From the NCBI GenBank assembly GCA_029215795.1, contig JARDYH010000002.1:293105973-293169972 (forward strand): a stretch of 64,000 nucleotides of DNA. The letters run 5' to 3'. This DNA comes from Anniella stebbinsi (taxonomy: Eukaryota; Chordata; Lepidosauria; Squamata; Anniellidae). A model generated the notes under the pieces. It searched no databases, had not been told where the DNA came from, and was given only the letters and a program-made list of their open reading frames with translations. A program made the position numbers and the translations under genes. Shown piece after piece: positions 44,283 through 54,931 of this stretch; position 1 is the stretch's first letter, and each line of letters starts with the position of its first letter.

Positions 44283-44500
44283 ATTCTGCCTTTTCCCCCC
44301 AAAGCGACAAAGATGGTGCACATGATCCTCCTTCTCCTCCCCCTCCTCCTCCTCCTCTTCTCTATTCTACCCTCACAACAACCCTGTGAGGTAGATTAGG
44401 CTGAGAATCAGTGGCTTGCCCATAGTCACCCAATGAACTTCATGACGAAGAGGGGACTTTAACTTCCCAGTCCCAGCCCAACACTCTAACCATGACAAAG
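44283..44500 (-). repeat. tRNA-derived CORE-SINE-like element
   Basis: On the minus strand it begins with a tRNA-like box A region (ATGGTTAGAGTGTTGGGCTGG) and a worn box B. Next come GGGTGACTATGGGCAAGCCAC and CTCAGCCTAATCTACCTCAC, close to the CORE/MIR SINE pattern. The body ends in ATTTATATTCTGCCTTTT-type sequence reversed. A (CTCCT)n tract at about 44327-44360 is a local expansion. Confidence 0.65.
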
Positions 44501-44764
44501 TAGAGACCAGAGTAAAAGCCAGTAGCAGTATAAAAGATCTAAAAACGAAATAACATAACATTTAGAAAACAAGACTGAAAGCCTGAGAAAACAAAATGGC
44601 TTCACTTGATACTTTAAAAGACCACAATGTAGGTATCAAGTGAGCCTGTCTCAGATGGGCATTCTGCAACTGGGTGCCACCACTGAAAAAGCTCTATTAC
44701 AAGGCTTAAGTCTGTAAGATTTCCTATCAGCAACTAAGGGTCAAGCAGAATCACAGCTTCAGTT

Positions 44765-44945
44765 TCTGTTGTTTTTAAATCCATTATTGTATTTTTAAAC
44801 CTTTACACTGCAGCTGCTTTTAACTTTGTAGTTTTACACTTTTAAACGTTTCATATTTAGTTTTATCGTGCAGTATTTTATAGTTTAATTGTTGTGAACT
44901 GCCCAACGATGGAGCTACATATAGAAATGTAATAAAATAAATAAG
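44765..44945 (+). mobile_element. LINE 3' tail
   Basis: T-rich 3' UTR, then TTGTTGTGAACTGCCCAACG, GGAGCTACATATAGAAATG and TAATAAAATAAATAAG: an L2/CR1-like LINE 3' end. Confidence 0.55.
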
Positions 44946-45587
44946 TATTATGTGCGTTCAGTTTCAGCTGCCTTCACCAAGAAGAAATACTTAATTTGAT
45001 TATCGTATCAGTTACTGGCAGGTTGCAAATCAGTATAGGATATCACTTCTGATCTCATCAAGGGATGGTTCTTTTTTTTACACAGGGATGAGTAATCAAG
45101 GATTACTTCTGTGTCATTCCCGTTCATTTTGCTGAAGCTCACATGGAAATAAGTAACGCTTTTGCACTCAGAGGGTCTTTCCATTTCCAGAAGATTCTGG
45201 CTGCTGGCTCATTTTCTTTCAAACCTTTCTAGAAGAGAGGGAAATGGGATATTCTGTCAAAAACTTTGATGGAGCAGAACTGTTATTTTTATGTATTGCC
45301 TTTTGTGAACCTAACTTGATGCTTATTCCTTGCACTCTGCAGCAGTTCTGAAAAAGCTTAATTTTTTTAAAAAAAACACTAAAGAACCTATATACCTGTA
45401 ACTGCATAACAATGGATTCATTTTCTCTGACATTCTTCTATAAATTGCTTACTAATTTCTATTTCAAAAACCCTCCTTGCAATGACGTGTACATAAAAGT
45501 ATGACTGTGTGCTTGTTTTACCTTATTGTCACACATAACAATTTGTAAAGATTTTATTATTGGTTATGCTTTTTATAGCAATAAGCA
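44946..45587. other. Unassigned DNA
   Basis: No gene or repeat is recognised. Confidence 0.4.
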
Positions 45588-45654
45588 TAGGGTGACCATA
45601 TTTTGGAAACCAAAAGGGAGGACAATATGGCCGCCTCAAGGGGGTGTGCCCACC

Positions 45655-45790
45655 AACATGTCCATCCCCAAGGGGTCGTGCCCATCAACATGTCCAGCCC
45701 CCAAGGGGGTGTGCCCACCAACATGTCCAGCCCCCAAGGGGGCGTGCCCATCAACATGTCCAGCCCCCAAGGGGGTGTACCCACCCAAAC
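45655..45790 (+). repeat. 33-bp minisatellite, four units
   Basis: Four copies of a 33-base unit (ACATGTCCAGCCCCCAAGGG then GGTGTGCCCACCA) lie in tandem near the left end of the hAT element. As 33 is a multiple of three, all frames stay open on both strands. This explains the open frames here with a repeating MSSPQGGVPI pattern; I do not call them genes. Confidence 0.85.
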
Positions 45791-46579
45791 ATGGCCTTGA
45801 TCACATGTCTGATTTCACAGCATACAATTAAGACAAACTTGTTCTATACAACATCTTAATGTTAAAATCACTGAAATAAAGAACAAGTGAGACATTGAAT
45901 GTATCTGAAATTAACTTCACTCACTTCTACTTTTGTAGCTTTTGCTGTTCTTTGAAGCTTTTACTATACTCTGTGTGATAGAGTCTCCCCTTCCCTCAAA
46001 TATCTTTTCTGACTGCAAATCTTTCACTGGATTACAATAGTCTCAACTTTCCTAAAGTTTAACACTCTTTCCCCATCATTTTTCTCATATCCATACTCAC
46101 AGATTCAGCATACTGTTACCATTGAACAAATGAAGCAGTGGACAAGTGCAGAGAAATCTAGTACAACAAACTAGCAACCTAGCATGCAGGAAGAGTATAA
46201 AATATTATTACCCTGCAAACATTAGCCATGGAACAAAATGGACTAAAGGCTTGTTGTAGTCACTTCTCACCTCTTAGCTTGTTTCAACTTCTGGTTGATC
46301 AGTGAGAAACTAATCTAACAATGTGTGATTATATCTCTGATTCATTAGCCATGTGAACAAGACCATGGTCAGTACAATACAAAGATAGGCCAGAACAGAT
46401 GCCCATTATTACAATGCTAGATAAGGATCTTTCCCTCCTTTTATCCAAGTATATCCTGAATTTACATTGCCTCAGTGTGCAGAGAACATGCAACCAGCAG
46501 GTGCTCTCCAGAAAGATGCTTTCAGAGCCTAGGAGATTCAGACACACTGAAGCCAAGCCACGCTACACACTCAAATATT

Positions 46580-46800
46580 ACCTTACTTGGACAGAACAAT
46601 TCTGGGACAAATCAATACTTTGCAATCAACCAGACATGACAGTCAAAAACAACAAAGAAAATACACACCTACCTGAATGACATAACAATACCTAATGACA
46701 AAACCGTTGCAGAAAAGGAAGAGTTAAAGAGAGAAAAATATACACCACTGGCTATGGAAGTTAAAGAACTATGGTAACAGGAAAAATTACAATCATTCAG
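46580..46800 (+). pseudogene. Fragment of a LINE with restriction-like endonuclease (R2/R4-like)
   Basis: The plus strand encodes LTWTEQFWDKSILCNQPDMT, then VKNNKENTHL. After a one-base frame change near 46670 it continues NDITIPNDKTVAEKEELKRE, then KYTPLAMEVKELW. The pattern PD-(about 12)-D-I-x-I/V-P-(N/D)-D followed by EKxxKYxxLxxEVxxLW is what I know from the C-terminal restriction-like endonuclease region of R2/R4/Dong-type non-LTR elements. The piece is short, shifted and ends in a stop, so it is a relic. The frame before it (from 46399) may be part of the same relic. Confidence 0.45.
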
Positions 46801-46809
46801 TTAGTTAGA

Positions 46810-46905
46810 GTGATCATATGGAAAGGAGGACAGGGCTCCTGTATCTTTAAGAGCTGTATTGAAAAGGGAATTTCAGCAAGTGTCATTTGTATGCATGTAG
46901 CATCC
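46810..46905 (+). repeat. hAT 'TAGGGTGACC' MITE fragment
   Basis: GTGATCATATGGAAAGGAGG then ACAGGGCTCCTGTATCTTTA and GGGAATTTCAGCAAGTGTC match one arm of the 62837-63156 MITE. It stops abruptly where the CR1 fragment begins. Confidence 0.6.
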
Positions 46906-47265
46906 TAACCCTAATCAGTACCTCACACGATTTGGAAGCTATACTTCTATTAATGCAGTCCAAAATAGTGCTTGCTTATTTTGCAGTCCCGTCACACTGT
47001 TGGCTCATATTAAGCTTGGGATCTACAACAATTCCAAGATCCTTCTCACCTGTAGTGTTGCTGAGCCAAGTATCCCCCATCTTTTAACTGTGCATTTGGT
47101 TTCTTTTTCCTACTTGTATAACTTGGCATTTATCCCTATTAAATTTCATTCTGCTGTTTTCAGCCCAGCGCTCCACTCTATCAAGATCACTTTGAAGTTT
47201 GTTTCTGTCTTCCAGGGTATTAGTCATCCCACCCAATGTTGTGTCATCATCATCACCATCATCCA
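46905..47265 (-). pseudogene. CR1-like LINE ORF2 fragment (reverse transcriptase C-terminal part)
   Basis: On the minus strand the sequence encodes MTNTLEDRNKLQSDLDRVER, WAENSRMKFNRDKCQVIQVG, then KMGDTWLSNTTGEKDLGIVV and DPKLNMSQQCDGTAK, then ILDCINRSIASKSCEV. These are consecutive conserved blocks of the CR1-type reverse transcriptase C-terminal region. Stops interrupt it after QMHS and after GTAK, so it is dead. It lies inside the 45588-49808 hAT element. Confidence 0.8.
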
Positions 47266-47279
47266 CACACACCTCATAC

Positions 47280-47770
47280 TTAGGCAATAAAAATTAAAAT
47301 CTACACACCCCTACACACTCACTCAAAGTGTGTGTGTGTGTGTGGGGGGGAAACCCCACACCTTCCCCAAGGCAATTTAAAAAAAAAAAAACCTCCTCCC
47401 ATACACGTAACAGGGGAGGGGGAATAAAAATCCACCCCCACACTCACCAAAGGCATCATCATCATCATCATCATCATCATAATCAGCCACCCACACAAGG
47501 CAAAATAACAGTAGACATAATAAATCTACACACAAACATGCACATACCCAAGGCAATAAAATAACATTAAAAATACAACACTCATCCACATACTCACCAA
47601 AGGAAAAAATAAGAAAAATCCACACATGCACCAAGGCAAAAACCAACCAACCACACACACTTAACCAAGACTAAAAATAAAATAAATATCTACGTACCCC
47701 AACATACTCACCCATGGCAAATCTAATAATAGTTTTAAAAAACATCCACATGTACTCCCCCCAATTAATT
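47280..47770 (+). repeat. Degenerate A/C-rich tandem repeat
   Basis: Units of roughly 55-70 bp follow the pattern CACCAAGGCAA, (A/T)AAAAAT, then ATCTACACACACATAC. Recognisable unit starts are near 47280, 47370, 47446, 47495, 47550, 47598, 47632 and 47714. A (CAT)n tract (47454-47480) and a TG/G-run (47330-47350) interrupt it. Composition alone creates His- and Asp-rich ORFs here. Confidence 0.6.
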
Positions 47771-47809
47771 CATCAAAATCAGTACTCAAGGAATATATGG
47801 AAAATAAGT

Positions 47810-48030
47810 GAAAATTAATTTCATCAATGCTGCCAGATATGAAATCCAATCTACCCCCACCCCCACTGAATTTAAATTGCAGCTAAAGACAGTTCATTTG
47901 CCTTCTATTGATTTAATACCCCCCCCCCCCCACACGCATACATACAAGACTATCTTCTTTTCTGATTGTAAGCCACTCTGGGAGCCTTTTTGGCTGAGGG
48001 ACGGGATAAAAATGTTATAAATAAATAAGA
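47810..48030 (+). mobile_element. LINE 3' end
   Basis: After a worn ORF end (ELKLQLKTVHLPSIDL-like) and a C-run come GATTGTAAGCCACTCTGGGA, GCCTTTTTGGCTGAGGGACG, GGATAAAAATG and TTATAAATAAATAAG. This is a standard L2/CR1-like 3' UTR and tail. Confidence 0.65.
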
Positions 48031-48841
48031 GCAGCAAATTGCTTTTAAAAAAGTTTATAAACAGTAGCAGCAGCACTCAACAATAACAGGAGAAACAACA
48101 AGAAAAATAACATAACTTCCAGCCCCAGCTCTGCGCACCAGGCCAGGCTAAGATGCCCTCGCTCCAGGCTGGGACAGGCTGCTCTGCACGCCATGAAAGT
48201 TCTTTCCAGGGATGAAAAAAAAATCTACAATAGTTTCATACTTTCCCCCCAGTACTTCATATCATTCACAAAGGTACAGAACATATTTCTTTACATTACT
48301 TAGCCCCCTCCCCTGCGCTCCTGCCCCTATGGCATTCCAAGCTCTTTGAGGCCATAGTCCTGCACCCACCCTGTGTACACACACCAGAATGCAGATAAAC
48401 TTCTCAAAGTTTTGTATAATTTTAATCCCCACATATGTCCCTGATCTCACATCCATGCAATGCCTCTTCCATATCCAGATATACTGTGATGCAACCACTC
48501 ATTGAGCACCTCAAGCATCCGGTCATTCATTCCCCACCCCCATGTCCATTCTATCCAGGCTAATCTCAGTCCTGACAAATTCAATTACTGAGCATTTTAT
48601 GTTCATTCACCTACTTTCCATATTGCTATGCCAAGAGAGCAGAGAGTAGAGAACTACATAAAAGCACATTGTATTTATCTCTATATTAAAAAGCCAGAGT
48701 AAATAAAGCAAGATTTTAATAACAAACTGCCATAAAAAAAAGATATTAACTGTCATCTCCTGCAGCCAAGCTGCACAGGGATGCCTGGCTACCCAGGGTA
48801 CCCCCCCGGGGCCGTCCGCTTCCATGTTAAAGTTACATGAC

Positions 48842-48990
48842 AGGGCTCATGTAACTTTAACAGTTGTAGAGAAAAGGGAATTTCAGCCAGTGTCATTTGT
48901 AGGCAATTAGTTCCTGGTGAAATTCCCTCTTCATCACACAGTTAAAGTGGCAGAGGCCCTGCCTTCTTTTGTATATGGTCACTCCACCTT
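48842..48990 (+). repeat. hAT 'TAGGGTGACC' MITE fragment
   Basis: CAGGGCTCATGTAACTTTAAC through AGTTCCTGGTGAAATTCCCT and TATGGTCACTCC correspond to the left half of the 62837-63156 MITE. Confidence 0.65.
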
Positions 48991-49275
48991 TCATAGACCT
49001 ACAGCAGAGGGAATCTGAGCAGGTGCAACTTTTCTTCAGGCTGCATGAGAAGCTGCATGTACTGAAATTCCCTCTTCCATACAACAATAAAAGGAAGGTA
49101 TCCCTGAAGTCCTCCTCCACATTATTCTAGCCTCTCAGTATCCCCCTTTCCTGCCTTTGTTCTACTCTTATTAAAAATACACCCACACACTTTCACTCTT
49201 CACCCCCTTTGCTTTCACCCATTCACTTTTTTCTTCCTTTATCACGCGCCCCCTCCCCCTGCCCCCCTGCCCCCT

Positions 49276-49462
49276 GCTTACCTTGCAGGGACGTCTGCTC
49301 CCGTCCGGCGCCGGCTGCTACTGAGAGTGGGCTTCGCGGCCTGCTCCAGAGTGGCACGCCAGGTGATGTCATCACTTGGCGCGCCACTCTGGAGCAGGCC
49401 GCGAAGCCTGCTCGCAGTAGCAGCCGGCGCCGGATGGGAGCGGACGTCCCTTCAAGGTAAGC
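49276..49462. repeat. GC-rich palindrome with 90-bp arms
   Basis: The arms run from GCTTACCTTGCAGGGACGTC to CCAGAGTGGCACGCC and back, centred on GATGTCATC near 49370, with only a few mismatches. A third, partial copy of the arm (GCTTACCTTGCAGGGACGTC) follows at about 49500. This forms the CpG-rich right part of the hAT element, whose flanks are AT-rich. A similar inverted pair around GGCCTTGTTCTTGGCCAGTGC lies at 49641-49682. Confidence 0.75.
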
Positions 49463-49816
49463 GCGCTGCGCCCCCCTCCCCCTGCCCCCCTTGCCCCCTG
49501 CTTACCTTGCAGGGACGTCCGCTCCTGTCCGGCACTGGCTAGAACAAGCCCCGGATGGCGCAGGGGAGGAGGCCGGAACGACGCATACCCGGAAGGGCGT
49601 GCGTGCATCATTCCGGCCTCTTCCCCGGCCGATCTAGGCCTTGTTCTTGGCCAGTGCAACTGCGCTAGCCAAGAACAAGGCTCAGATGGCACAGGAGAGG
49701 CCCAGTTTTCCCGGACTTTTGGGGATATTCTGAAATTTCCCCCCGGACTCAAATTTGGCCCCCTTATTCCGGAGTTGTCCGGGGGGATCCGGACGTCTGG
49801 TCACCCTAAATAAGCA

Positions 49817-50826
49817 GGACTTTAAAATAATATTTTCATGTTTGGCACAAAACATACTTCTAGTATTTTTATTATTTAGCTATAAAGAACATATAGCTAA
49901 ATAATATGCAGAACAGAAGGAACATTGAATTGAGCAAAATATTTACTCTCAATTTCCTGACCACCATCACAAATAAGGAAATACACAAGATAAGATATTT
50001 TTCATTATCAAACAACAGAGAACATACAAATTTATTAGGTGTAACAAAATTCCTCCTGACCCTAAAGTCAGACATATATTTTGCATTTGGATCCAGCACT
50101 AAATAACATAATGGGCAATATCTTCGGTCGGAGTTTTGCAAAACACACACCAATGCTGTTCCAATGGTAATCCCTTATAGCTGCCTTCTAGGAAAGCAGA
50201 GGCCATAACATTAAATCTTAATTTTTAAAGGCCTTTGTATGTAAAGCTGAGATAATAAACCCCCAATAACTGACTTTCTGATGGACTAACTTGATACATC
50301 AGTACAATCTAGAAAATCTAGAAGAATGAACGTATCAGCCAGAAAGCCTTTTCCAAACACAATATGCCTTAACTGAGATTTTGACATCAATGTTAGTCAT
50401 GGGTTTGTAATGCAGCTACTCTCCTTTGAAAATGTAAAGGAGAGCTATAGACTCTCCAAACCAAACAAAGATGGCAAAATTAATGTTCCATTGCGAAAGC
50501 TTAGAAGCCAGACTTCTATTCTAGTCCAAACAGAAATCCATACACTTCAGCATGGGCATGAGCTGCAGAGGTGCCAACAGGTAAAGCCAATATTTTGTTT
50601 CAAAAAGGATTTTGGATTTCTCCAGCTACTGAACTAATAATTTATTAATGCCTCATGCTGTGCACCGTAGGATGTAGGGCATAGAATGACCAAAGGGCAA
50701 GGACAACCGTTATTGTAAAAGAACATAAAGATGGCACTTACAATTGATTTAATAAGAATGGCATGCCGCTGGGCCTTCCATAAGGAACTGGGTGCAAAAA
50801 GACATCCCTTGATAACTGATGGATTA
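49817..50826. other. Unassigned AT-rich DNA
   Basis: No gene or repeat is recognised. Confidence 0.4.
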
Positions 50827-50959
50827 AGTGCACAATCCTATGCATGTTTGGATAGGAAAGAGTCCTATAACTCCCAGCTTTCCCAGAAGTCGTACAACAC
50901 CCAGCATGTTGGGAGTTGTGCGGGGGTTTTCTGGTCTAAACACGCATAGGATTGTGCCC
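50827..50959 (+). mobile_element. Harbinger-type MITE, 'CCTATGCATG' family, copy 3
   Basis: AGTGCACAATCCTATGCATG on the left and CGCATAGGATTGTGCCC on the right, with TTA on both sides (50824-50826 and 50960-50962). This is consistent with the TWA duplication found for copy 1. Confidence 0.75.
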
Positions 50960-50962
50960 TTA

Positions 50963-52045
50963 ACCTGCTAAATTTTAGGTATTTGTTTTACTTTAAACTG
51001 CCCAATAACCTAGGTACTCTGAATTGGGTTATTAGAAATTGACTAATTAAATACAGGAGATTGCTTATCAAATACAACCACTTTAGGTTTTGTATAATTA
51101 ATGCTAACATTACTTCTGACAAATTTTAACTAGCAGCTATAGCTGCTGTTTAAGATTGCCTTTGACCAGAAATAATATGACCATATCATCTACTTATAAA
51201 AGAATGCTGAGCTTCCTATTTTCTGAGCTTCAGGGGACAAGCATCTAGTTCCCAGGGCCAGCCCAAGACATTTTGCTGCCTGAAGCAAAGGACAAGATGG
51301 TGTCCCCTCCCCATATCATGTACAGAATGGAGCTGGGCTAGCAGCTGAATCTTACTTCAACATTGGTGGTGTGATGATGTCCTCCACCATAGCTGAGGCA
51401 CAGGCTAGTTTAGCCCCACCCCCACCTCCGCCGGGGAGGTTGTGTGGCATGCATGACTCTGTCCTCAGACAGAAGGTAACAGCTTGGGAATTCAAGAAAA
51501 CAGCTAGGATGCTACCACTACTGTCCTCCAGCATCTGCTGCTTGAGGTGATTGCTTACTCTGCCAAATGGTAGAGTTCCCCAAACAATTGGAATAAAACA
51601 CTGCTATAAAGATTAAAAAGAAAGGTTTTTAGCACACGCCCCTATTTAACTCCCTTCATAGTTGGAATTGTGTTTGACAAAACCCCATTCTAGCAGCATC
51701 AGCATCACAGAAGCATCAGCAAGCTTTCTTTACAGTAAAATCAAACAATTTAATCTACAAACCATGTAACAAAAATAATAACCAAACTAACTAACTAACT
51801 GAAAATAAAACATTATGGCAATGTTTAACAATTATAGTCCTGGGGAGGAACCAAGTTTGCCTTTGGAAACAAGAAAATAAATTTTTCTCATAAATGCTGC
51901 TTAATATTCTGGAGCACAATAAACATTTTGTTCAAGTAGGATGTTACTTGAAAATCAACGTTAATTACAGTGACGTTAAATATGGAGGAATAAAACCTGG
52001 TTTTATTTCATGGGAATCAGTAACAGAGCATATGCAAAATGTCCA
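50963..52045. other. Unassigned AT-rich DNA
   Basis: No gene or repeat is recognised. Confidence 0.4.
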
Positions 52046-52311
52046 AAATTCAATCCCGGCACTTCCAGGTAACGCTGGAAATACTCCTGTCCAAACCCCT
52101 GGAGATCTGCTACCAGTCAGGGAACATCAGGGTTAGGCAACCTGGTGCCTCCCAGATGTTTTGAACTACAATTCCCAGAATCCCTGGCTCTTAGCTATGC
52201 TGGCTGGGGCAGATAGGAATTGTAGTCCAAAACATCTGGAGGACACCAGTTGCCTATCCCTGGTGTGGACAATACTGAGCTAGATGGCATAAGGCAGATT
52301 CTTATGTTCTT
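52046..52311 (+). repeat. tRNA-derived SINE interrupted by a MITE
   Basis: The SINE of 5258-5430 is present here on the plus strand. It begins at box B (AATTCAATCCCGGCACTTCC), runs to CTGCTACCAGTCAGGG, is split by the MITE at 52128-52262, and resumes as GACAATACTGAGCTAGATGG to TTATGTTCTTA. The tRNA-like box A part is missing, so the copy is 5'-truncated. Confidence 0.65.
52128..52262 (+). mobile_element. hAT MITE, 'AACATCTGGA' type, inside a SINE
   Basis: The ends are CAGGGTTAGGCAACCTGGTG and CAGTTGCCTATCCCTG, and it contains CAGATGTTTTGAACTACA and CCAAAACATCTGGAGGACAC. It separates the two halves of the SINE, so it is the younger insertion. The target duplication cannot be recognised. Confidence 0.75.
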
Positions 52312-53164
52312 ACATTTTCTCCAAGACTAGCACATCATGATTTCAGTCCTGTGTGCAGTTCCTTTAGTACAATCCCATGCTACTGCTGCAGTGCTATTTG
52401 GAATGCTGCTGGAGTTTCCATTCTTCAGCTTTCAGCCCCCTGTGCAAGGTCTCCCCATCTCTGAGTGGGAGGGTTTTATGCGTCTGGGCATTAGTGCACA
52501 TACCCATGTCAATGTGTGCACAAGAACATTAATACCAGTGCATTGTTTCCCTTTTATCCAAATGGTGAAAATAGCTCTGTATCCTCGAGTCAAAGTAATT
52601 CTATAATAAACGTATCTTTTCCATTGAATGCTGGCCTTGCTGATTGAGGGTTTCTATTATGTTCTGAAATTACTACATTCTGCAGTTTCGCCTTGATCAA
52701 GTATACGCGTGGAAGAAATAATATAAAATTATTCCATATCTTTCAAGCACTGAAGATGTTTCTCTGAGCCTGGTACAATTAAGGCCAAAGCAAGAATTAC
52801 CTTAAATTAAATCTGTAGCTAGAAGCTACACCCCTTCTTCTCCTCCTCCTTCTCCTCCTCCATTTTTAATCTAGAATAGGCAAAGAACCTGCTATCCAGA
52901 TCGGAGCCCTAGCCTGGGGCAGTAGGGCCACATAGCTGCTAGACACTATTTTAAGGTAATGTCTATTTTTGGCTCCTAGATTTAGCCTCTTTTAGTTCTG
53001 TTTGATTATATTCCTTATGTTTCTGGTAGCCTGGTCTCTGCTTTTCCCTATATATAGCTGTATGGCATATATGTATATTCATTGTTCATGAGTCACTAAT
53101 ACACTTTAGGCTGTGTTCTTTGTGCCATTTTTTCTATGCATTCTGAAGACTAGAGGCCCAACTC
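52312..53164. other. Unassigned DNA
   Basis: No gene is recognised. A (TCC)n-like patch lies at 52830-52862. Confidence 0.4.
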
Positions 53165-53404
53165 ATTGGCTCAACTCGGACGACACGTTAACCAACGGTT
53201 GTTAAGTTAAACAACTGTCAGTGGGTTAACCTAACGTGTCGCCGGAATTCAGCCACACCATGGTTAACTAACCCACAGTTGTTTAAGTTGCAGTTTTAAA
53301 CAACGGAGTTAAACAACTCGCTTGCGAGTTGTTTAAAAGTTAGTCAATTGACTAACGTGTTGTCCGAATTCAGCCACATGAGGTGGGTGGGTTAAACAAC
53401 TGAG

Positions 53405-54145
53405 GTGAGCACGTTAACTCAAAAGACCATAGAGGAGAGCGGCAAGAGCAGCAGAAAGCAGACGGGAGCTCAGGCGCGGATGAAACGGAACGCTGGTTTT
53501 GCCGCCATAGCAACCAGGACGCCCGCCTCCCCCACCAGGCAGCCGGCACGTAGCACAAAAAGGAGCCGGCTCCTGCAAGCACTCACGCAGGATGCCCAGT
53601 CAGCCACACAAACAGACAGGGAAGCGCACCAGAACGGAGCCATGGCAAAGGGGGGAGGGGGAGATGGAATGAGCAACAACCCCAGGCGCCCAGGAACAAG
53701 GAGTAGCCCCCCCAACAGGGGGAACGACACCCCATCCAGAGTAGACCCCCACCGCAATGCCACCCCCACCCTCGCATCACCCAGAAGGACGAGGGCAGGG
53801 GAAGCTGCGTCCAGCTAGCTCCCCCACTCATTCGCCCAACACGGCTGGACAGCAAGCATAGGCGAAGCCTATCCCCAAGACGCTAGAAATGCATAGGCAA
53901 TTGGTGCCCATGGGCGACAGCCAGCCACCTGCGGATGTTGTGGAAAACTAACGAAGGCATGTACAACAATCCCAAGGACACGAAGAGGCCCCGGCCACCA
54001 AAGACAACAACACCTACGCAAAGGGCACATTCACAGCAGGCACTAGAGCCCACCAGCACGCACCGACACACATCCACACGGGACTGGGAAAGGCAGCCCA
54101 AGGCACAGACCACCCTCACCACTGAACCACACACCCATTGGCAAC
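53405..54145 (+). other. Harbinger 5' leader region
   Basis: The region between the left end and the Myb-like ORF has a long open frame (to 53818) that begins with GTG rather than ATG and has no domain, so I regard it as leader. The segment GAGCGGCAAGAGCAGCAGAA...GCCATAGCAACCAGGACGCC (53432-53522) is shared in altered form with 34840-34930 and, in part, with the MITEs at 16403 and 42934. Confidence 0.45.
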
Positions 54146-54931
54146 ATGGAGCCAGAGGGAGAGGGGCCAAGAAACGATCCGGCCGAGGACACCGGCTCAC
54201 AATCCCCTGAAGAGGGGAGCAGCCAGGACCCCCAGGAAAGACGCAGAGTGCTGCGCTGGTCCGAGGAGGAGATCGGCCACTTCATAGAGCTCTGGGGGAG
54301 CCCGGAAGCCAGGAGGATCATGGCCACTTCCAGGCACGATAAGCTCTACCCATGGCTAGCCGAGAACATGCAGGAACGGGGATACGACCGCAATGGAAAG
54401 CAATGCAAGGACAAGCTCCACGGACTCAAGAGGAAGTTCAAGGAGGTCATCACTCACAATAAAAGAACTGGCGCCCAGCCATGCACCATGCCCTTCTACG
54501 ACGAACTGTCACGCCTGCTGTTGGAGCGTCACGACATCGTCCCGGGCCACATGGCGGGCAGCGGTGTCGCCACCAACGAGCCCCCGCGCACGGGCCAACG
54601 AGCACAGCTGGACCAAGGGGCGCAATGGGAAGAGGGCCCCACCGCACCGAAACAGGAGCCTCCGGCAAGGCCGGTCGACCCACGGCCATCACCTCCCGCC
54701 AAGGCCGCCCTGAAAGCATCATCCGCTCCTCCTGCCAAGGTCGCCCCGACAGCATCCCCCGCTCCACCTACCAAGACCGCCCCGAAAGCATCATCTGCAC
54801 CCCCCGCTAAGAGAGCCCCGAAACCATCCCCCGCTCCTCCTGCTAAGAGAGCCCCGAAACCATCATCTGCACCCCCTGCCAAGAAAGTTGCGAGGGCAGC
54901 AGCTGAAGCATGCCGGCCAAGGCGAGGCTGA
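54146..54931 (+). CDS. Harbinger Myb/SANT-like DNA-binding protein, N-terminal part
   Basis: Harbinger elements need a second protein, a Myb/SANT-like (trihelix) factor, which brings the transposase into the nucleus and to the ends. The frame starts at an ATG (MEPEGEGPRN) and encodes 261 residues. After an acidic leader, residues 35-125 form the Myb/SANT-like domain with its spaced tryptophans W38, W50 and W70 (LRWSEEEIGHFIELWG, LYPWLAENM) and the basic helix KQCKDKLHGLKRKFKEV. Residues 182-253 are six tandem 12-residue repeats of the type APPAKRAPKPSS, encoded by a 36-bp minisatellite (54689-54904), perhaps a flexible basic linker. The frame stops at 54931, before the expected coiled coil, which lies further on (55274-56326). 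The real gene probably joins these by splicing or has suffered a frameshift. Confidence 0.8.
   Translation: MEPEGEGPRNDPAEDTGSQSPEEGSSQDPQERRRVLRWSEEEIGHFIELWGSPEARRIMATSRHDKLYPWLAENMQERGYDRNGKQCKDKLHGLKRKFKEVITHNKRTGAQPCTMPFYDELSRLLLERHDIVPGHMAGSGVATNEPPRTGQRAQLDQGAQWEEGPTAPKQEPPARPVDPRPSPPAKAALKASSAPPAKVAPTASPAPPTKTAPKASSAPPAKRAPKPSPAPPAKRAPKPSSAPPAKKVARAAAEACRPRRG

Larger units (their letters stand above)
45588..49808. mobile_element. 4.2-kb hAT element with perfect 8-bp target duplication
   Basis: TAGGGTGACCATATTTTGG at 45588 and the inverted GTCTGGTCACCCTA ending at 49808 are flanked by exact copies of AATAAGCA (45580-45587 and 49809-49816). An 8-bp duplication and TAGGG-type ends are hAT hallmarks. 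No hAT transposase was recognised inside. The interior holds a 33-bp minisatellite near the left end, older insertions (LINE fragments, tails and a MITE fragment at 46580-48990) and a GC-rich right part with a strong palindrome. Part of the 4.2 kb is therefore later insertion. Confidence 0.8.

Noticed and set aside
45526..45831. Repetitive ORFs with MSSPQGG units on both strands
   Set aside because: They come from a 33-bp minisatellite whose unit length is a multiple of three.
47280..47770. CRISPR-like array
   Set aside because: Repeat units are imperfect and there are no constant-length unique spacers; the context is vertebrate DNA.
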